Assembly: GCA_037039925.1 (NCBI GenBank)
Contig: JAXRKP010001097.1
Coordinates: 71,001-135,000, forward strand
Origin: Doris montereyensis
Taxonomy: Eukaryota > Mollusca > Gastropoda > Nudibranchia > Dorididae
Reading direction: 5' to 3'
DNA: 64,000 bases
In this document: positions 58,922-64,000 of the stretch, piece after piece
Numbering within the stretch: position 1 is the first letter of the stretch
Layout: each line of letters starts with the position of its first letter
The notes under the pieces: model-generated
What the model was told of the DNA's origin: nothing
The model's database searches: none
What the model saw: only the letters and a program-made list of their open reading frames with translations
Program-made: the position numbers and the translations under genes

Positions 58922-59419
58922 ATGCCTCTTGTCATGACCAGACTGGATTGTGCTATTGAGTGCCTCTTGTCATGACCAGACTGGATGGTGCTATTGAGTG
59001 CCTCTTGTCATGACCAGACTGGATGGTGCTATTGGGTGCGTCTTGTCATGACTAGACTGGATGGTGCTATTGAGTGCCTCTTGTCATGACCAGACTGGAT
59101 GGTGCTATTGAGTGCCTCTTGTCATGACCAGACTGGATGGTGCTATTGAGTGCCTCTTGTCATGACCAGACTGGATGGTGCTATTGAGTGCGTCTTGTCA
59201 TGACCAGACTGGATGGTGCTATTGAGTGCCTCTTGTCATGACCAGACTGGATGGTGCTATTGAGTGCCTCTTGTCATGACCAGACTGGATGGTGCTATTG
59301 AGTGCCTCTTGTCATGACCAGACTGGATGGTGCTATTGAGTGCCTCTTGTCATGACCAGACTGGATGGTGCTATTGAGTGCGTCTTGTCATGACCAGACT
59401 GGATGGTGCTATTGAGGGC
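58922..59419. repeat. 38-bp minisatellite, array C (13 units)
   Basis: Unit TGCCTCTTGTCATGACCAGA then CTGGATGGTGCTATTGAG. Very uniform; only GCCTC/GCGTC and a few single changes vary. Unrelated to its neighbours. Confidence 0.97.
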
Positions 59420-59589
59420 GTCGCTTTATGTCCGATGTCTGTTTAAAAAACCAAAGAAAAAACCTAAAACATAACAAAAAAACTCAATAGTGAAATTTAA
59501 TTTCAGGACGATACAAGCATTTATCTTATTCCCCATGAGTGGCAATCGGTTTGGTAGATTCTGTATTCTGATGTACACGTTTTAATATT

Positions 59590-60273
59590 TACACCGTGTG
59601 CAAACTTCAGAGTTCATCATTTATACCGTGTACAAACTTCAGAGTTCGTCATTTACACCATGTACAAACTCCAAAGTTCGTCATTTACACCATGTACAAA
59701 CTCAAAGTTCGTCATTTACACCATGTACAAACTCCAAAGTTCGTCATTTAACTTCAGAGTTCGTCATTTACACCGTGTACAAACTTCAGAGTTCGTCATT
59801 TACACCATGTACAAATTCCAGAGTTCGTCATTTATACCGTGTACAAATTCCAGAGTTCGTCATTTACACCATGTACAAACTCCAGAGTTCGTCATTTACA
59901 CCATGTACAAACTCCAAAGTTCGTCATTTACACCGTGTACAAACTCCAGAGTTCGTCATTTACACCGTGTATAAACTTCAGAGTTCGTCATTTACACCGT
60001 GTATAAACTCCAGAGTTCGTCATTTACACCGTGTACAAAATCCAGAGCTCGTTATTTACACCGTGTACAAACTCAGAGTTCGTCATTTACACCATGTACA
60101 AACTCCAGAGTTCGTCATTTACACCGTGTACAAAATCCAGAGTTCGTCATTTACACCATGTGCAAACTTCAGAGTTCGTCATTTACACCATGTACACACT
60201 CCAGAGTTCGTCATTTACATCATGTACAAACTCCAGAGTTCGTCATTTACACCGTGTATAAACTTCAGAATGC
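59590..60273. repeat. 32-bp minisatellite, array D (~21 units)
   Basis: Unit CAAACTCCAGAGTTCGTCAT then TTACACCGTGTA, with C/T and G/A alternates. At 32 bp the three forward frames rotate with each unit, giving a 96-bp peptide-level period. Confidence 0.97.
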
Positions 60274-60296
60274 GCCAAACAGCGATACTACGTTTC

Positions 60297-60510
60297 TTTC
60301 ATGACGGAGCTGTATTGTGCACTTTCATGATGGAGCTGTGTTGTGCACTTTCATGACGGAGCTGTGTTGTGCACTTTCATGACGGAACTGTGTTGTGCAT
60401 TTTCATGACGGAGCTGTGTTGTACACTTTCATGACGGAGCTGTGTTGTGCACTTTCATGACGGAGCTGTGTTGTGCATTTTGATGACGGAGCTGTGTTGT
60501 GCACTTTCTT
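60297..60510. repeat. 26-bp minisatellite, array E (8 units)
   Basis: Unit TTTCATGACGGAGCTGTGTT then GTGCAC, nearly identical copies. Confidence 0.96.
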
Positions 60511-60567
60511 GAAGAAGAAGCGAGTTTTCATGTTCACACAGGATAAGGAGTGGGCCCTACGATTATA

Positions 60568-62495
60568 ACCTTATTGTGCCATCGTCGGATTTCGGCAAAC
60601 ACCTTATTGTGCCATGGTATGGCTTTTCGCAAACAACTTATTGTCCCCTGGTATGGCTTTTGCAAACAACTTATTGTCCCCTGGTATGGTTTTTGCAAAC
60701 AACTTATTGTCCCCTGGTATGGTTTTGGCAAACAACTTATTGTCCCCTGGTATGGTTTTGGCAAACAACTTATTGTCCCCTGGTATGGTTTTTGCAAACA
60801 ACTTATTGTGCCATGTTGGGGTTTTTGCAAACAACTTATTGTCCCTGGTATGGTTTTTGCAAACAACTTATTGTGCCATGTTGGGGTTTTTGCAAACAAC
60901 TTATTGTCCCCTGGTATGGTTTTTGCAAACAACTTATTGTCCCCTGTAATGGCTTTTGCAAACAACTTATTGTCCCCTGGTATGGTTTTGGCAAACAACT
61001 TATTGTGCCATGGTATGGCTTTTGCAAACAACTTATTGTCCCCTGTAATGGCTTTTGCAAACAACTTATTGTCCCCTGGTATGGCTTTCTCAAACAACTT
61101 ATTATCCCCTGGTATGGTTTTTGCAAACAAGTTATTGTCCCCTGGTATGGCTTTTGCAAACAACTTATTGTCCCCTGGTATGGTTTTGGCAAACAACTTA
61201 TTGTACCCTGGTATGGTTTTGGCAAACAACTTATTGTCCCCTGGTATGGCTTTTGCAAACAACTTATTGTCCCCTGGTATGGCTTTTGCAAACAACTTAT
61301 TGTCCCCTGGTATGGTTTTTGCAAACAGCTTATTGTGCCATGTTGGAGTTTTTGCAAACAACTTATTGTCCCCTGGTATGGTTTTTGCAAACAACCTATT
61401 GTCCCCTGGTATGGTTTTTTGCAAACAACTTATTGTCCCCGTAATGGCTTTTGCAAACAAGTTATTGTCCCCTGGCAAACAACTTATTGGTTTTTGCAAA
61501 CAACTTATTGTGCCATGGTATGGCTTTTGCAAACAACTTATTGTCCCCTGGTAATGGCTTTTGCAAACAACTTATTGTCCCCTGGTATGGCTTTCGCAAA
61601 CAACTTATTATCCCCTGGTATGGTTTTTGCAAACAACTTATTGTGCCACGGTATGGCTTTTGCAAACAACTTATTGTCCCCTGGTATGGCTTTTGCAAAC
61701 AACTTATTGTCCCCTGGTATGGTTTTTGCAAACAACTTATTGTCCCCTGGTATGGTTTTTGCAAACAACTTATTGTGCCATGTTGGGGTTTTTGCAAACA
61801 ACTTATTGTCCCCTGGTATGGTTTTTGCAAACAACTTATTGTCCCCTGGTATGGTTTTTGCAAACAACGTATTGTGGCATGTTGGAGTTTTTGCAAACAA
61901 GTTATTGTCCCCTGGTATGGCTTTTGCAAACAACTTATTGTCCCCTGGTATGGCTTTTGCAAACAACTTATTGTACCAGGTTGGGTTTTGCAAACAACTT
62001 ATTGTCCCCTGGTATGGTTTTGGCAAACAACTTATTATCCCTGGTATGGTTTTGGCAAACAAATTATTGTCCCCTGGTATGGTTTTGGCAAACAACTTAT
62101 TGTCGCCTGGTATGGCTTTTGCAAACACCTTATTGTCCCCTGGTATGGCTTTTGCAAACAACTTATTGTCCCCTGGTATGATTTTTGCAAACAACTTATT
62201 GTCCCCTGGTATGATTTTTGCAAACAACTTATTGTCCCCTGGTATGATTTTTGCAAACAACTTATTGTCCCCTGGTATGATTTTTGCAAACAACTTATTG
62301 TCCCCTGGTATGATTTTTGCAAACAACATTTGTCCCCTGGTATGGTTTTGGCAAACAACTTATTGTCCCCTGGTATGGTTTTTGCAAACAACTTATTGTC
62401 CCCTGGTATGATTTTTGCAAACAACTTATTGTCCCCTGGTATGGTTTTTGCAAACAACTTATTGCCCCATGGTAGGGTTTCGGCAACTTGCTTAT
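60568..62495. repeat. 33-bp minisatellite, array F (~58 units)
   Basis: Unit TTGTCCCCTGGTATGGTTTT then TGCAAACAACTTA. Variants: GTGCCATGTTGGGG units recur at irregular spacing, and five TATGATTTTT units in a row at 62176-62320. Related to arrays A and B through GCAAACA.CTTATTG.CCC. The open frames across it (one of 611 codons) result from the 33-bp period. Confidence 0.97.
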
Positions 62496-62534
62496 TGTTT
62501 CATCATTAAATCATGAGCAAACTGATGTTTGAGA

Positions 62535-62790
62535 ATGTACCATGCTTGGGCAAACGACTAATTGTCCCATGATAAAATGATTGCAAACGCTCAATGCCAC
62601 ATGGGGAATCATGGCTAAACGGCTGATTGTCCCATGTTAAAATGATTGCAAATACTCAATGCCACATGGGGAATCATAGCTAGACGGCTAATTGTCCCAT
62701 GTTAAAATTATTGCAAATACTCAATGCCACATGGGGAATCATAGCTAAACGGCTAATTGTCCCATGTTAAAATTATTGCGAATACGCTGG
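62535..62790. repeat. 65-bp tandem repeat, array G (~4 units)
   Basis: Unit CACATGGGGAATCATAGCTA, AACGGCTAATTGTCCCATGT, TAAAATTATTGCAAATACTC, AATGC; starts at 62598, 62663 and 62728. Looks like two diverged 33-bp-type monomers joined (CTAATTGTCCCATG and TTGCAAA.ACTCAATGCCACATG). Confidence 0.9.
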
Positions 62791-63577
62791 ATGACCCGTA
62801 CTGAACTCATGGAGAGTTGAAATACTGGCAGCAACAGAGTGCATGTATGGACCTGTATTGTTTTCACGTTGTGTCAACGCTACAATAAGCTTCGAATGAA
62901 ACGTTATTTAGCGCCATGTCCTATCGGGCATTGACAAAACAAAAACTCCCGTATACTCACGGTGTGTACATAGGGGATCCTTTTTTTTATTGGAACAGCT
63001 GGCTGTGCAAAATATCAAAACAAGTTCAATTTGAACCTGGTGAACATCGTTAGTGTCGGAGGTGGTTACGAATAGAACCACAGACAATCTTATTCCACGA
63101 GGCTTTAATGAGTTCCAACACTCTGAAGGGCTGGTTCCACTAGGGTCTTCCCTTTAAAAGAAATTAAGAAATGAGTATAGCATGAGCATACGAAGTACGA
63201 TTAGGCCTGTCAGTGGAGGCGACTGACATAACCAATACTTCTCAACTTGGCAATACGCTATAGATAATCTAACTACACAATAAAGAGTGAAGTCTTTTGG
63301 CACAGCCTAAATTGTTCGAAAACTTGATCAGCTTTGAAATTTCTTCTGACGAGAACCACGGCGATAAGGTTATCACAGACACATTAACTCATAAACATCA
63401 AAGCCCTACACCTGTTGGAAGTGAGCCATTCTCAAAGTACATGTATTATGAATACGATCCTGGTTTGGAAGTGATGAATCATTTTATGACCTCCTTAAAA
63501 CGATAAGATGTGAATGAGTGTCCTGGCATAAAATCTTGTGAAATAGGAACTACAGTAAATAAACGAAAACATTGTGG
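62791..63577. other. Single-copy-looking spacer between arrays
   Basis: About 0.8 kb of mixed sequence without a recognised gene or repeat. Confidence 0.5.
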
Positions 63578-64000
63578 TCAGTTTCATCAGCCTTGCGTTT
63601 GAAATGACTTTACTATCTCTTCTCAAATAGGTCAGTTTCATCAGCCTTGACTTTGAAATGACTTTACTATCTCTTCTCATATAGGTCAGTTTTATCAGCC
63701 TTGACTTTGAAATGACTTTACTATCTCTTCTCATATAGGTCAGTTTCATCAGCCTTGACTTTGAAATGACTTTACTATCTCTTCTCATATAGGTCAGTTT
63801 TATCAGCCTTGACTTTGAAATGGCTTTACTATCTCTTCTCATATAGGTCAGTTTCATCAGCCTTGGCTTTGAAATGGCTTTACTATCTCTTCTCATATAG
63901 GTCAGTTTCATCAGCCTTGAGTTTGAAATGGCTTTACTATCTCTTCTCATATAGGTCAGTTTCATCAGCCTTGAGTTTGAAATGGCTTTACTATCTCTTC
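63578..64000. repeat. 54-bp minisatellite, array H, runs off the window
   Basis: At least seven units of GGTCAGTTTCATCAGCCTTG, ACTTTGAAATGACTTTACTA, TCTCTTCTCATATA. 54 is a multiple of three, hence a minus-strand open frame with an 18-residue period. Confidence 0.97.

Noticed and set aside
60534..62509. Very long open frames (up to 611 codons) on both strands, rich in LLSPGMVFANN or CKQLIVPWYGF
   Set aside because: They follow from the 33-bp tandem period, a multiple of three with few stops. All frames are open and none has codon bias or a domain.
63495..63965. 156-codon minus-strand frame with an 18-residue repeat
   Set aside because: 54-bp satellite translated; no other coding evidence.

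Overview
The window is animal genomic DNA: AT-rich, with long introns, GT-AG splice sites, non-LTR retrotransposons, tRNA-derived SINEs, small inverted-repeat DNA transposons, microsatellites and minisatellites. One host gene is recognisable, a MET/RON-family receptor tyrosine kinase. The family is animal-specific. It occurs in chordates, echinoderms and molluscs but not in the best-known ecdysozoan models. With these repeat types, a marine invertebrate, perhaps a mollusc, is the best guess; the species cannot be fixed from sequence alone.

Layout. 1-10.4 kb is repeat-rich flank: a SINE fragment, a 35-bp minisatellite (1.93-3.46 kb), a (TA)n tract, and a decayed RTE-type LINE (6.13-9.27 kb). 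10.46-44.25 kb is the receptor gene on the + strand, in 22 exons that I could join by phase, with signal peptide, Sema, PSI, IPT repeats, one transmembrane helix, juxtamembrane segment, kinase and a C-terminal YVNM docking motif. Its introns carry a pogo/Tigger-like MITE, a mariner transposase relic, a 1.2-kb inverted-repeat element, SINEs, LINE pieces and a 53-bp minisatellite. 44.3-53.5 kb has no gene I can recognise, only microsatellites, short tandem repeats, a foldback element and LINE scraps. 53.56-56.98 kb is a second, different LINE, also dead. 57.07-64.0 kb is a run of eight adjacent tandem arrays with periods of 33, ~33, 38, 32, 26, 33, 65 and 54 bp.

The receptor would bind an extracellular ligand through Sema/PSI/IPT, autophosphorylate a twin tyrosine in the activation loop and recruit adaptors to one C-terminal YVNM site. 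Three frame breaks in the first coding exon each fall at a four-A run and are each explained by one missing A, so base-call error is more likely than gene death. A fourth break lies just after the kinase P-loop, and one splice junction (exon 7/8) is off by one base.

The most unusual signal is a 43-56 bp sequence present three times (about 1360, 40309 and 47453). Each copy is flanked by its own 11-14 bp direct repeat, and for one copy a paralogous LINE shows the empty site. It behaves like a very short mobile or retroposed unit that I cannot assign to a known family.
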